From the NCBI GenBank assembly GCA_963978895.1, contig OZ022247.1, forward strand, positions 8,802,947 to 8,866,946: a DNA stretch of 64,000 nt, written 5' to 3'. This DNA is from Erpobdella octoculata. Lineage: Eukaryota; Annelida; Clitellata; Hirudinida; Erpobdellidae. Of the stretch, positions 1 to 14,660 are shown one piece after another (position 1 is the stretch's first letter; every line of letters starts with the position of its first letter). A program made the position numbers and the translations under genes. Below the pieces are notes generated by a model. It saw nothing but the letters and a program-made list of their open reading frames with translations, had not been told where the DNA came from and did not search any database.

Positions 1-393
1 GGATGCGAGGCCTACGTGGCTAATATAATCAAACAACAACACAAAACCCGTTTCTAATGATGATGTCAGGACACCATATTTCAGAAGGATCAAGAACAAG
101 AGATGAAACATTGTAGTCTTTCTCGCTCCAACGTAGATGTTCATCGATCCAGTTCTAAAATAATTCAAAATGGCATTTTGTATTCATTAATTCATTAAAT
201 GGCAGGATTCTAAACTTAAAGTTATTCAACACAATTACATTTACTTTCATCAATGTGTATTGACTAAATGCATTATCTCTGCATTTAAAAACAACACAAA
301 TAGCAATAATAGGCCGATAATCGGTCAGTACCGATTATCGGCCGATACCGATTGTGAAACGACCGACAACAAGCCGATAATCGGTCACCTCTA
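1..393. mobile_element. End of a hAT-like element
   Basis: The block 310-393 repeats the motif CCGATAATCGG in both orientations and stops at CACCTCTA, the complement of a TAGAGGTG-type hAT terminus. The other end lies outside the window and no transposase remnant is visible, so no target-site duplication can be tested. Confidence 0.4.
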
Positions 394-3300
394 ATTGTAA
401 AGTTCGAAGTTTTCTATCTTGGTTGTGTGTGTATCCAGCGCAGAGTTTTCTACAGACTCACTTTTATCAACCCAACCCGTAAACTCTCTGAAGAAAATGA
501 CTTGACCCGACCTGACCCGTACCAAATATATTAAATTAATACAAGGTTGGTATAACAGTACGGAATTTTAATTTTACATTTTTTAGTTATATATGAAAGA
601 ATGCAATTTTAATCAATTCATGGCACGATATATTTTGTGGCTTTGTGGGTCACGGATTTTTTTCATAGTAATTATTATATAAAATGTATGGGCATGGGCA
701 ATTTTCTTAAGCCCTAGTTGGATTTGCTGGTTAGTACTTGCCAGTAAATAAAAACCGATGTTATTTAATAAATATGAAATAAATTATGAATTAATAAGAA
801 TTTTTTAAAGTGCTTACTAAAGAAATAATTGCCAGTGTTGTCATTCGCTGTTGTTTCTCTTCCTGAAATTTTATAAATTATATATTATATTATAACGTCT
901 CAATCAATTAATAAATAAAATTATTACAATTACAATCAAAAAGTTTTAATCTATATTTTGTTAAAATATTAAAAGACAATTACGGTTAACTCTGCTCTGC
1001 TTAATCTGAACCAGTTCCAAGTCTGTATTAGGAAGGAGGAAACACTTAAGTATCATCTAATTATGATCTGCAAAAAATTCCTTTTTGATATTTTTCACTT
1101 ACTGTCATTAATTCGATTGGATGACGGGAAGTTTGTTTTTTAAGCGTTAAAGGGTCACAACTCTTAACTCACGGCTCGAGCAATCAAGCAAACAAGCAAA
1201 CTTTGTTTTAAACGCGTGAATTGTTTTCAGTGCATGAATTGTTTTCAGTGCATGAATTGTTTTAAATGCATGAATTGTTTTAAATGCGTTAATTTCTTTT
1301 GTTTAATTCTGTATGTTTTATCTCTCGCCGTCTTTCTTTTTTATGCTTTTTTCTTTTTCTTTCTATTTTCTCTTTCCCGCTTTTCAACTCTTTTTCCCCA
1401 ACAAAACTAGAATGATGTCCATGCGCTAAAATGATCATCTCCATTAATTATACTAATATTTTCTAAATCACGGACACAAAACGTGCTCCATTATACCTCC
1501 ATGAAACAACAAACATAATTTATCCTACTTACTTATTTTATGTTCCTATAAAAACCTATTCGACCCTTTTAACCGCACTGCAAATCATTGCTTTTGTTCA
1601 ATAATAACACAAAAACATTCTTTTTCTAGAAATTCACCATTCTCTCGATTTGAACTTGTTTCTCCAAACGTAAAATAATTTTGGCTTTAACGCTTTTGCA
1701 TAATTTAAATTAAAATTGTTAAATGTCACATTTTGAATAAACAAATGTCTATAAACAGAAGCGTAGCTCAAAATGGGATACTGGGACCCGGGACCCTGTA
1801 TGGCAAAATGAAGATTCTTTGAGTTCACAAAATCCGGTATTTTTATTGGTATGGGAAAAAGTGTAAACAAAATTAATAAGTTTAATATTGTAGTATTTTA
1901 AACGCTTGCATATATCTTTTGCATACCTTAAACATTAATGAAAGTGAGAAATAGATTGTACATTATTAATATTTAGTTATAACACAAACGACCCTAACGA
2001 AGGTGATATTTAAACTTAAACATATTTAAAAATGTGTGATGAAATGAGAAAGCGTTTAAATAAAGAAATTGAGAGCATTGTCATCAGGGGAATCATTTCA
2101 GGAAAATCTTTGGAGAGGGAGTGGGGAAAATAGTTAATAACCGGGGGTCGGGGTAGTCGTAGATATTTTTTCTAAAAAATTCAGAACATTATATACTTGT
2201 TCTCTAAAAAAACTGATGACTGGAAGAGGATGTAAGTTGTAACCAGTGGCGGATTTATGGGGGACCAATGTTGTGCGCCCTTATTTTGTCCTCTTAAAAA
2301 ACATTTTCTTGTATTAACTTGTCATTGCTTTTCAAAATGTCAGATGCATACCTATATAACACACAAAAATGTAACTGTTCATTTGTTATATGCCAATATC
2401 TCAGAAATTTGTAGACCAATTGCTTTGAAATTTGGAAACAACGTAGTCCTTATTAAGGAAGAAATTTCTATTTGATAAAAACGGCACGTTATTTCACGTT
2501 TTATGAGCAAAAAACCTTTCCTAGGCTTTTAATGCATAACTATCGGTACCATTAAGAGCATTTAGTCAAATTAAGCCACAGCAACGTGTGCCGTGTACAG
2601 CTAGTTAGGCTAGTTTGTAATAGTTCTATAAAAAAACAAGACAGAACAGCTTACGAAATTTTCTTGATTCAGAGAGAATTGACAAAATTCAGGAAATGAA
2701 TTTTAAACTGTTCAAAAATTTGCAGTAACATCGAATGCAGTTTCTAATGAAAAATTAGCAATTCCACAACGTAGACAGCCTCTAAAAGTTCTATAAAATG
2801 CTCTTTTTACGTGTTCACATTGATTGATTAAAAAATATTGAAAACACAACACTTTAAAAATACTATGAATACTACGGTTATCTTTGTTTATTTTTGGATT
2901 TTTGGACAAAATGGTAAAATATATGACAGACCAATTAGTTAACCCCAATTAGTGTTTTATTTTTCTTGTTTATTATTTTATTTCTCAAAATCTTCAAAAG
3001 CTCACAGGAATGCATTAGAATATATTTAAATCTTACGTTGAAGCTGATATATTATCACCTGTTGTTTTATTTACAAAATATTAAGACTATGGAAACGGAT
3101 GTTGCCATTGTTTCAGTATTTATTGAATTACTTGCGTAGTTTGCATCAGTGGATTTGATTTTTTTGAGCAAATTAAAGAAAAATTACCAGTTATGAAACT
3201 TGAGTTGTGTCAGGAAAGAGTCTATGTCTAAGTAAATCAACAACGTCCACTTGTTGTGGTTTGTGGCTTAGAAGTCAATTGAAATTATGCCACTTTGAAA

Positions 3301-3850
3301 ATTATCAAAATTAAATGCGAGCAGTTACATGTTATTTATTTATTTATTTATTTATTTAAATGTTTTTTATAGTTACTGAGGGGTCTTGACATATTCCATT
3401 AAATTCTTGTTATTATTGGTGTAAGCAGATTTACCGACTGAGTCCATTTATTGAGCTAAACTGTCAAAGCCCTGAAAGAGCTATTTTTTGAGGCACGACC
3501 CGTTATATAAGCACAAAACTCCAAGCCCGGTCTTGTTTGTTTTTAAGAGCACAAAAACCCACGACCCGTCAACGTAAATATCACTTATAATTTTTTAACT
3601 TTTTAAGAAACTTTAAATGACACCTGCTGGCTTGAAAACATATAAAAATCTCTAGAACCATAAAATATTTCTACAAGAAGTTTCCACTCTCAGACCGCTT
3701 AACAAATTAAACGAATCACCACTGATGACTGTCCCACAAACCTCATTTATCAATCGCATGCACGATTGAAAGCTTAGTTAAAACTTTTAAACGATTTTAA
3801 AAACTTATTGAATTTTAATAAACAAATAATATTAATTCAGAAATTCACAT
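394..3850. other. AT-rich DNA without a recognised gene
   Basis: No convincing coding exon. It contains an 18-bp tandem repeat at 1216-1290 (four units of TGAATTGTTTTMARTGCA), a TTTA microsatellite near 3332-3359, and a lone hAT-like terminus (CAGTGGCGGATTTATGGGGG) near 2246 with no partner found. A GACCCGACC-rich stretch at 505-525 resembles the repeats at 31.3 and 42.9 kb. Confidence 0.5.
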
Positions 3851-3852
3851 AC

Positions 3853-4188
3853 GATAGAGATAAGCTCAATGAGAAAGTAATCGACCCAGACTTGTACTGG
3901 TTTTGTACTGTCCAATACTGGTCTGCTCATCTGGTTGTAACCGTCGAGAACTTTTTTCAGTACTTCCCTTTCTATAAAGAAAACAGAAAAATAAAAATTT
4001 AAATGAATTGAAAATAATTTGCTGTTTTTAGTTTTCTTACGAATGAAACACAGTTTGTTTCCACTGGCTAAACGGCGACTGTCTCCAGGAACTTGTCCTG
4101 CATCGCAAGTCATCACAGGTGCCGAGAAAACGCCAAACATATTAACAAATGTTTTTTGTAAAAAATTTGTAGCTTTGCTAGTAGACAT
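3853..4188 (-). CDS. N-terminal exons of a third Cys-loop receptor, partial
   Basis: Two minus-strand exons, 4188-4041 and 3971-3853, separated by a 69-bp intron with a strong donor (GTAAGAAAAC) and acceptor (TTTCTTTATAG). The second exon encodes EVLKKVLDGYNQMSRPV then VQVWVDYFLIELISI. This aligns with the N-terminal helix and first strand of nicotinic-type subunits, as in the two plus-strand paralogues (KLL..LF.GYD..IRP). It starts with two bases completing a codon and ends in phase 0 at a GTATGTG donor, the same intron positions as the paralogues. It is 18 bp shorter than theirs. The first exon may start at the ATG at 4188, but no clear signal peptide is seen; an internal acceptor near 4095 is an alternative. 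Later exons (Cys-loop, M1-M4) were not found between 3852 and 1, so the gene either continues off the window or is a truncated copy. Confidence 0.65.
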
Positions 4189-6880
4189 TAAAAATGTTGT
4201 TATTTATGGTTCATCACTAATAAATATTTTTTTTTATAAAATAATATATCTTTGTATAATTTTATCAAGTTTTTTTGGGGATAAGAGTTTAAGGTTTCAA
4301 TATTATTTACTTAAAATGTTTTAGTGATTTGCAAACAACAACCCTGATTTTATGTTACTTTCTTTTCAATCAGCAGAGCGGTGAAATTTATGGAAGAATG
4401 CAATGGCGGTCGGCGGATATCAAAATTTATTTTAGGATATTTATAAAATTTGTTAATTTAACAATGTATTTAATAAAGAAAATTTCATTCACCTTGAGAA
4501 CATACGAAGCTTACGAAGAAGCACACATTTATAAGAGTTTGAATCTGTTTCATTTTTAAAGTAAATAAAATATTAATATCTCGAGAGATTTTAGATATTT
4601 TGTTTCATATTGTGTTTAAAAATATGATAAAACAGATTGCTGCAAAACTGCTTTTATAAATTTCTTTCATTTAATTTTTAGCAATAATTTATGTTTGTTT
4701 GATCATTAGCGCTTAACGTCGCAAACTCCAACGGGTTCTTATAGTAATGAGTGCATTAATTATATTACACTCAAATCATCAAGCGAGATGCTTTTCTGTG
4801 GGAAATATATCATACCTACCTACATGGATCCATCCATTAGCATCATAAGCATTTTATTATTAAAAAAAAAAACGTTCAAGCATTTTTGAATTGCCACAAG
4901 GTCATGAAATAAAGACAATTGTGAAATTGTTCCAAAGTTTGGCAGCCTCATTCTGGGAAGAAATATTTGTAATTTATTTTTTTTACTCAACTGCGATAAT
5001 TTTAAAGAAGCCAATAACGCATTTTTGCAAAACTTTATCGTGATTTCCCTCTCTCCAAAACATGAGCGTTTGTTGTCTTGAAAATACTGAAAATTTTAAT
5101 TTAAGAATATTTGACAGGTGTGTATTGTGTGCGTTTCATTGTTTATGGTAGAATTTATTATCATCATCATCATCAATAAAAAGTTTTTCAACTAAACAAG
5201 TCACATTGAAAGAAATGTCGGTCAATATATTGCAAACAATTTCTACTGAAATATTGAGTTTACATGTTTTCGCCATACTGTTAACGAAAACAATATTATG
5301 AAAATATAACTGTGCTGATTTAAAAATATCTTTATTCGCTAGATGGAAAACACAATTGTTTTTCCTTCTCCCTTTTCATCAGAAAAATTGCTGATTTATT
5401 TGCAGTATTTCTACTTAATTTACATTTCGTCTCAATGTTCTGCCTACTTTATAATTATTTCATTATTCTTGCACCTCGACCAATTTTCTTATTAGGTACT
5501 TGATCAAATATCAACGCAGAAACTTACTGTTCGACTGATTAGTGGAGCTAATTTGTTTGTATTGTTAAAGCTAACTAAACATTTTTACTTATTATAATTA
5601 TAGATGATAATAGAAATAATAATAATGACAATGATGACTAATATTTTATAACTAAAGATCTACATGAAACTACGATCAATCATCAAAAAGATTGTTTGCA
5701 AGTTATGGAAACATTGTGCGTGAGATCAAGCAAATAACCATTTTCAGATTTGCTTGATATACTTTCATACATTTTGTACGGAGCATGATGTATGTCATCG
5801 AGTTTTTCAAATCGATTATACGTATAAACAATCTGCTATTTTGAGTAGTTCTTAACCACATTCCAACAACATCAGAAATTTACTTTAAATGTTATCTAGA
5901 ATATTGACATGAAAAACTTTGTTTTTGCGAATCACAAATCCACTTTTAATTACTGATCATTTAAACGAATAACTCTAACCTCAAAAAGCTTGATAAAGTT
6001 CTAAAAAGACGCATTAATGTTTAAAAATATTACAAATAAGAACAGTTAAACCCAGTGAAACGATACATAATGATGAAGATGGTTGGACTAACAATAATAA
6101 TAAGTATGTGGGAAGAAAAGAAGAGAAAACAAGTGGTAGATGCAATAAAATCGTTTCATGTTTTTACCTGAAAGTAGACAGGTGAAATGAAACTTTTATT
6201 TTATTTTGTAGGACAACAAACGTTTCAAGTGCAAATATTACTCAAAAGTGTAAATACATGAATATTCAAACTTTCCACAATCTCTTGCTGATTAAAATTA
6301 AACTAGAAGTAATTAAAAATATTTCAAATATCATCCTGCGAAGGATATTTATAATATAAAATATATTTATTATGTTCAGTTTTGTTGAGGATTGGATGCG
6401 AAAATATTTTTTGGTAGAACACAATTCAATGTAGCTTGATTTCTCACATTTTTAAAGTAAAAAAATTATACAAAATTGGCTTTTAAATAAATTTTGATAA
6501 AAGCTTTATAGATTCTTAACAAACACAACTAGCAAAATCAAAAACTTCTAAAATTCTTTTTCTACAACTTCAGCTTTAAAAAAACTGATCGTTTTAAATT
6601 CTTAACTACTATACAACAGAAATCTCTTCAACCCCCTAAGTGAGCAATGTGAAATATACTTCACTTGTACAACTTAAAATACGTGTACCAAAGTACCAAC
6701 AAGACAAACTTTCATTTTTGGCGACCCAATTCAACCCATCACTTTCTCAACCCAACTCAACCCACCCGAAAAGTTAAATTTTCTAATTAAAATTAATTTT
6801 TTTTCAAACCAGCCCAACCCACACATGTGTCAAAAAATTGGACCCAACCCAATCCATCCCATGGGTCAACCCAATTCATG
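4189..6880. other. AT-rich intergenic DNA, nothing recognised
   Basis: Both strands were scanned for coding or element signatures. Only simple repeats (ATC run near 5160) and a stretch rich in CAACCC motifs at 6720-6870 stand out. It separates the minus-strand receptor fragment from the decayed hAT transposase downstream. Confidence 0.5.
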
Positions 6881-6884
6881 TCCA

Positions 6885-7910
6885 CCTCTGCCTAGGCTGT
6901 GCCATGCATTGGGCCCCCTCTCATTGATGACATTTCAAGCTCAAGCATTTACAAACTATACAAATCTTACTTAACTGGCATTCGAATAAATTCGATTCGT
7001 AACTTGCGCACAGAGCAATCTTCCGTTAGCGAAATTTATTTTTCATTTGCGCCATCTGTTAAAAGGACCGTTTTTCTTCGCAGTTGGTAACTGGTAGTGT
7101 CAGAAATAACTTCAAAAATATGAGAAAATTTGAAAATGTGCACTCTATTCTACTCTTTACTAATATATTCGAGAGCTGCATTGGTGTCAATGTCACAGAA
7201 AGATCCTGTCAGTGTTTCATAATAATTTGCTACAAACTTCCCAATCTGAAACAGCTGAACACCCAGACCACTGCCCAGGTCAGAAAGATATGCATCAAAG
7301 AGAGTCTTGGATTTGAGGACATTGGTTTTAATAGATAATGTGACAACAGAGAATAACAGAACTTAAAAAATATCATAAACCTCAAGTCCAGGCTATTTTG
7401 ATCTTCGACAGTATTCAACTCATCTGCAAATTGCTTGCGTTTCCTTTGCTTTTGTTATCATACACATATAACGTGCTTACACCAGAAGCCGTCAGTACTC
7501 CAGCTACGTAGCTTCTAAACAGACATCTCTGCTGCTCCACAAAAACCAGCAATGCCTTGAGTTCTTGAACACCTGTTACAAGATCAATGTCACTGTTCTG
7601 CAGTATTGAAGATGTTGCAGTTAAACGATGTAACACGGAGTCCCTAAACCTTTTCATGAAAGCAGTTTTTAAAGTAGCAAGTTGTTTATACAGTGGCCTA
7701 TCTTCAGCTTAGATACCAGGTACCAGCTTTTCTTTTACATTGTCTGAAATGCTCTGTAACGCAAGCAATATATTGCTGTAGTTGTTCCACATAAGCTTTG
7801 TAGAATCTGCACGAGCAGACCAGCGTATTACCAAGAGTGATTTCAGTGTCAGTGTGACTGGTAGATCATGATTTCCAAAGACCCTGTTCTACCGGTAGGT
7901 AGACGAAGAT
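6885..7910 (-). pseudogene. Decayed hAT transposase (ZMYM-like, hATC domain)
   Basis: On the minus strand, 7840-7650 reads IRWSARADSTKLMWNNYSNI, then SILQNSDIDLVTGVQELKA. This matches the middle of TTF/ZMYM-type hAT transposases, which have the WSARADS signature. Further on, 7090-6985 carries LPVTNCEEKRSF and a frameshifted TEDCS segment, the remains of the C-terminal dimerisation domain. Several stops and frame changes show it is dead. Complete ends and target duplications were not found. Confidence 0.7.
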
Positions 7911-8618
7911 ACAGGTGCGAAGAGAGACTGCAGTATTGAACACGTGAAAGTTAAAAAATATTTTTTTATAAATCACTTCCTTAAGATTGCCGGGGGTGTA
8001 GTCGTAGGAACTTTCCACAATTTTTATGAAAATTCCCCAATATTAATTATTTTTATTTTTTTTTAGAAAATTCTTAAGGGCCAACTTCCTTCCTGACCCC
8101 CGCCCCAAAATATTTTTCTAAAACTCTCTCTATATTTATTTTTCAAAAAATAGAAAATCGTAGGGAACTTAAAAGTGCCACCCCTGCCCCCTCAAATGAC
8201 GCCCCTGGATTAATGTATTGTCTTCGTTCCAACATTGTCTAAAACTTTCTCCATTTCCATTTTTCCAAAAACAAATATTTTGAAAAAACCTTGGGTGGCC
8301 CCCTTGCTCTGCTCAAATAATGCTCATGGATTCGTGTATTGTCTTCAAAAGTATGTTTATGTACAAAATTTGAAGTCAAAAGACCAATGAAAAGTGGTTG
8401 AAAAATATTGATTAAAAGAATTTTGGAAAATATTTTGGGGCCTGCCACCACCCACACAAATGACGCTTCTTGATTCGTGCATTGTCTTTAAAAGTACATT
8501 TATGTGCAAAATTTGAAGTCAAGAGATCAATTGGGTCAAAAGTTCGATTACAAGTTTTTCTTACAAACAAACAAATATCAGGTGATGCTAGTATAGAAAC
8601 GTCGGGTAACCCCGCTAG
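7911..8618 (+). mobile_element. Helitron-like 3' part with internal repeats
   Basis: Ends at 8618 with GGGTAACCCCGCTAG followed by T, the CTRR-type terminus with a GC-rich hairpin seen in other copies in this window. Upstream there are diverged tandem units beginning near 8200, 8320 and 8463 that share TTGTCTT and CAAAATTTGAAGTCAA segments. The 5' end is not defined. Confidence 0.5.
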
Positions 8619-9112
8619 TAAATTATATATGAAGCTCCGAAAATGGCTGAGTATGTCGATGGCGGTTTTAATTTGTCAGGTAAAAGTTCATTTAATTTAA
8701 TTAATATTCTGTGTCTCTGTTAAAAAGCAGTTTTGTAAGTACGATTTCAATCTGTATATAATGCCATTTTTAACTTTCATATCATTTTAAATAATTTAAT
8801 TTAATATAGGGTTCTGAAGATGGATTTTGCTGAAACTGGCCGGTAGACCCAGATTTTATAGTTGTAAAACTTTAAAACCAATACATTTTCAACTCTATCT
8901 CTTAATTTCAAAGGAATGAAAAAGTTTTTAAAAACTTGTTTCGAAAAATGAAAAAATGTAGTGGCCAATAGTTTTTTTATATTTTGTTTATATTAGTTTA
9001 TAGTCTTTTACACCAGGAGTTTTAAGACTGCTCAGGATTAGGAGTCAGCCAGAGCAGGTTTGAAAAAATGAGTATTACATTGTGTAAAAAGTCAAAAAAA
9101 CTATAAGCGTGG

Positions 9113-9184
9113 TCCTCGTTAGTATAGTGGTAAGTATCCCCGCCTGTCACGCGGGAGACCGGGGTTCAATTCCCCGACGGGGAG
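9113..9184 (+). tRNA. tRNA-Asp (anticodon GTC)
   Basis: A 72-nt cloverleaf. The acceptor stem TCCTCGT/ACGGGGA closes with one G-T wobble. The anticodon stem CCCGC/GCGGG encloses loop CTGTCAC (anticodon GTC), and the T arm GGGG-TTCAATT-CCCC is intact. A box (TTAGTATAGTGG) and B box (GGTTCAATTCC) are present. A TTTT run four bases downstream (9189-9192) serves as the Pol III terminator. No intron. It looks functional, and the flanks do not resemble a SINE tail. Confidence 0.97.
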
Positions 9185-9469
9185 ACTGTTTTGAAGCGAC
9201 AAGTTCGAACTAAAAACACAACGATTTAATGAAAGATTTTATGAAAGTTTTTGTGTGATCAGAGCCGCTGCTAGATGGAACTGCTTTCCCGCTAAAATAA
9301 TTAAAACCAGATATAAATAAATTTCAAAGATTAATCGATTGTCGCTGTCTAGCTGTAAACTATATGTTCTCGTGGCCTAGAAGTCATCCGACTAACGCCA
9401 CGTTAAAGATCGTCAATATGAAATGAGACTAGACTTTTGAAACTATAAATAAATATTTATATTTATTTA

Positions 9470-9669
9470 TCTATCTATCTATATATATAAAAAGCTCTTG
9501 ACGGTGTTTGTGTCAACACTCCTCCGAAACGGCCAAACCGATTTTCATGAAATTTGTTGTGTACGTTTGGGAGGTCTGAAAATAGGTACACGTACAATTT
9601 CATAAAAATCGGTTCAGCCGTTTTGGAGGAGTTTATATATAATATATAGGCCAAAATCAGACAGACAGA

Positions 9670-9720
<51 letters not shown>

Positions 9721-9815
9721 CGGGAGAGCGACCGGGAGAGCAAGCATTAAACTTTTAATAAAAAACCAAAATAATTTAAAAAGCAAAACAACGTTTGCTT
9801 GTTAAGTTAGTATAC
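9470..9815 (+). mobile_element. Short Helitron-like (non-autonomous) copy with TA tract
   Basis: Begins TCTATCTATCTATATATATA and continues with CTCCGAAACGGCCAAACCG and GATTTTCATGAAATTT, a segment also present in inverted form in the same copy. It then carries a (TA)n tract (9672-9716) and an ACCGGGAGAGC stretch, and ends near 9815 with CAAAACAACGTTTGCTTGTT and a decayed CTAG. The copy at 34.33 kb has the same 3' sequence with an intact CTAG. Confidence 0.6.
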
Positions 9816-9851
9816 GTTCAAGATCGTCAAAATGAAATGAAAAATGAAAAA

Positions 9852-12540
<2,689 letters not shown>

Positions 12541-12541
12541 A

Positions 12542-12774
<233 letters not shown>

Positions 12775-13013
12775 TTTCTATATACATACAGACTATGTGT
12801 AATACAGATCATATAAAAACTGAAAAAGCTCTATGTAATATATGAAAAAATAGAAATATAATATTGGTTTTTAAACCATAGAATCGGAAATAAAAATCAA
12901 AGAACAATGTTTCATATCGCGCATGTGTTACGCTCAAACCGATACCTTTTAGTCGTGAGAGGATTGCGTTAATCACTCTGATAAAAATGAAGCTTTAAGG
13001 AATTATTCAATTA

Positions 13014-13015
<2 letters not shown>

Positions 13016-13112
<97 letters not shown>

Positions 13113-13143
13113 TAAATGTGCACTCGGTAATAACTTTTATATA

Positions 13144-13211
<68 letters not shown>

Positions 13212-13246
13212 TATATAAAATTTATTACCGAGTGCACATTTACTCA
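13016..13246. repeat. (TA)n tract followed by a (TA)n-centred palindrome
   Basis: A TA run at 13016-13109 is followed by an inverted repeat. The left arm (13110-13152) and right arm (13203-13246) both contain AATGTGCACTCGGTAATAA when read outward-in, and flank a second TA run. The arms are about 43 bp with few mismatches. Confidence 0.9.
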
Positions 13247-13255
13247 TATTTTTCT

Positions 13256-13432
13256 TCAGTGATTACCAACTGTTTTTCGGTCCCGTAATATCGGATCCAA
13301 AAAGACATTAAGAAAGTCACCACTCGATTTCATGTCGATATGACGTTGCATTAACTCCTCCATGAAGGAGACAGCACATGTTATCGATTGGATAATTTTC
13401 TCAGCTCCCATTTGAGAGCACTCAATTATATA
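13256..13432 (-). CDS. Open segment of unknown nature
   Basis: The minus strand is open for about 59 codons and reads SQMGAEKIIQSITCAVSF, then MEELMQRHIDMKSSGDFLNV and FLDPILRDRK before a TGA at 13256-13258. Its composition looks like protein rather than AT noise, but no family was recognised. It abuts the palindrome at 13110-13246. It may be a terminal exon or a transposon-derived remnant. No start or acceptor could be fixed. Confidence 0.25.
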   Translation of the reverse strand, partial: YIIECSQMGAEKIIQSITCAVSFMEELMQRHIDMKSSGDFLNVFLDPILRDRKTVGNH

Positions 13433-13772
13433 TCATTATATACCTATTTGAACTGGCAGGACAACTTGAAATATCCATAAATATTAATAACAAACTAACA
13501 GCATGATTCAATGCTTATTATTGTTGTTCTAATTAGTACACATACCTACTCCTCTATTGCTACAATGCATAAACAAATATGAGATATTATTCCGACCCTC
13601 ATTTTTAAAAATACTGCCATTATCGGGAAACCAAAATAATTTGAGAAAACGAGAAGGGTTGGCGTTTAAAATGTTCAAAATAATTTAACATCTGAAACTC
13701 ACATAAACTCAATCTTAATACACCAAATTTCAACAACGAATCACGCACATTATATCTATCAGACGACCACTA

Positions 13773-14322
13773 TCAGGTTGACCACTCAAAAAATTCTTTG
13801 TACATCCTTGGAATTTACGTAAAAATTCCAAAAAAATTCCAAAAACGCAAAAATTCCAAAAAATCCGAAATACGCAAAAATTCAAAAATATTCCTAAAGA
13901 AATTTTTGGAATTTTTGCTTCGTACACCCAAATATTCGGAAAAATTCCAAAAAATTCCAAAAATTCCAGAAAATTCCAAAAAATTCCAAAAACTCCGAAA
14001 AGTTACAAAAAATTCAAAAAAAAAATACAAAAACCACAAAAATTCCAACAAACAGAAAAATTACAAGAAACGCAAGAATTTCAAAAAAATTCTAAAATAC
14101 GCAAAATTTCCAAAGAATTTGTTGGTTCTTACACCCAAAAATTCCTAAAAATTCCAGAAAATTCAAAAAAATTCCAGAAATTTCCAGAAAATTCCAGAAA
14201 ATTTTTAAAATTTTGAAAAATTCAAAAAAATTTCAAAATACGCAGAAATTCAAAAAAATTCCTAAGAAATTTTTTGGAATTTTTGTTTTGTACACCCATC
14301 TGGGGAGTGGTCAACCCCTCGC
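13773..14322. repeat. AATTCC/AAAA minisatellite bounded by inverted termini
   Basis: About 500 bp of irregular AAATTCCAAAAA units. The ends are inverted copies: GGTTGACCACTC on the left and GAGTGGTCAACC on the right, each followed inwards by a TGTACA-CCC segment. This suggests a small DNA element filled by a minisatellite. No matching target-site duplication was found. Confidence 0.75.
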
Positions 14323-14660
14323 TATCAGATAAGACCCCAACTAAATAACTAAATTTAAAACTGTTGCGATAAGTTAACATTTTTTAAATGTAGATATTGC
14401 ATTTAAAACTTATTACAAACTAATTTCAATAAAAATGCTGAAAAAACGTTGATAGAAAATTAAAAACTTCCTATTAAGAAATCATTTGTTGATTTATTTA
14501 AACACTTTGATTTGAAAGGTCTCAAAAATGTCAAATTTCAAAAGTAATAACGATGGACTAATATCATAAGATTTCATTTTACTTTCATTGTCTTGAACGC
14601 AGTAGCATATTAGTATGTTGTCAAAATTTAAACCATAATTTTGAATATTTAATTTCAAAG

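Noticed and set aside
2246..2290. hAT left end (CAGTGGCGGATTTATGGGGG)
   Set aside because: No complementary right end or duplication was found within several kilobases.
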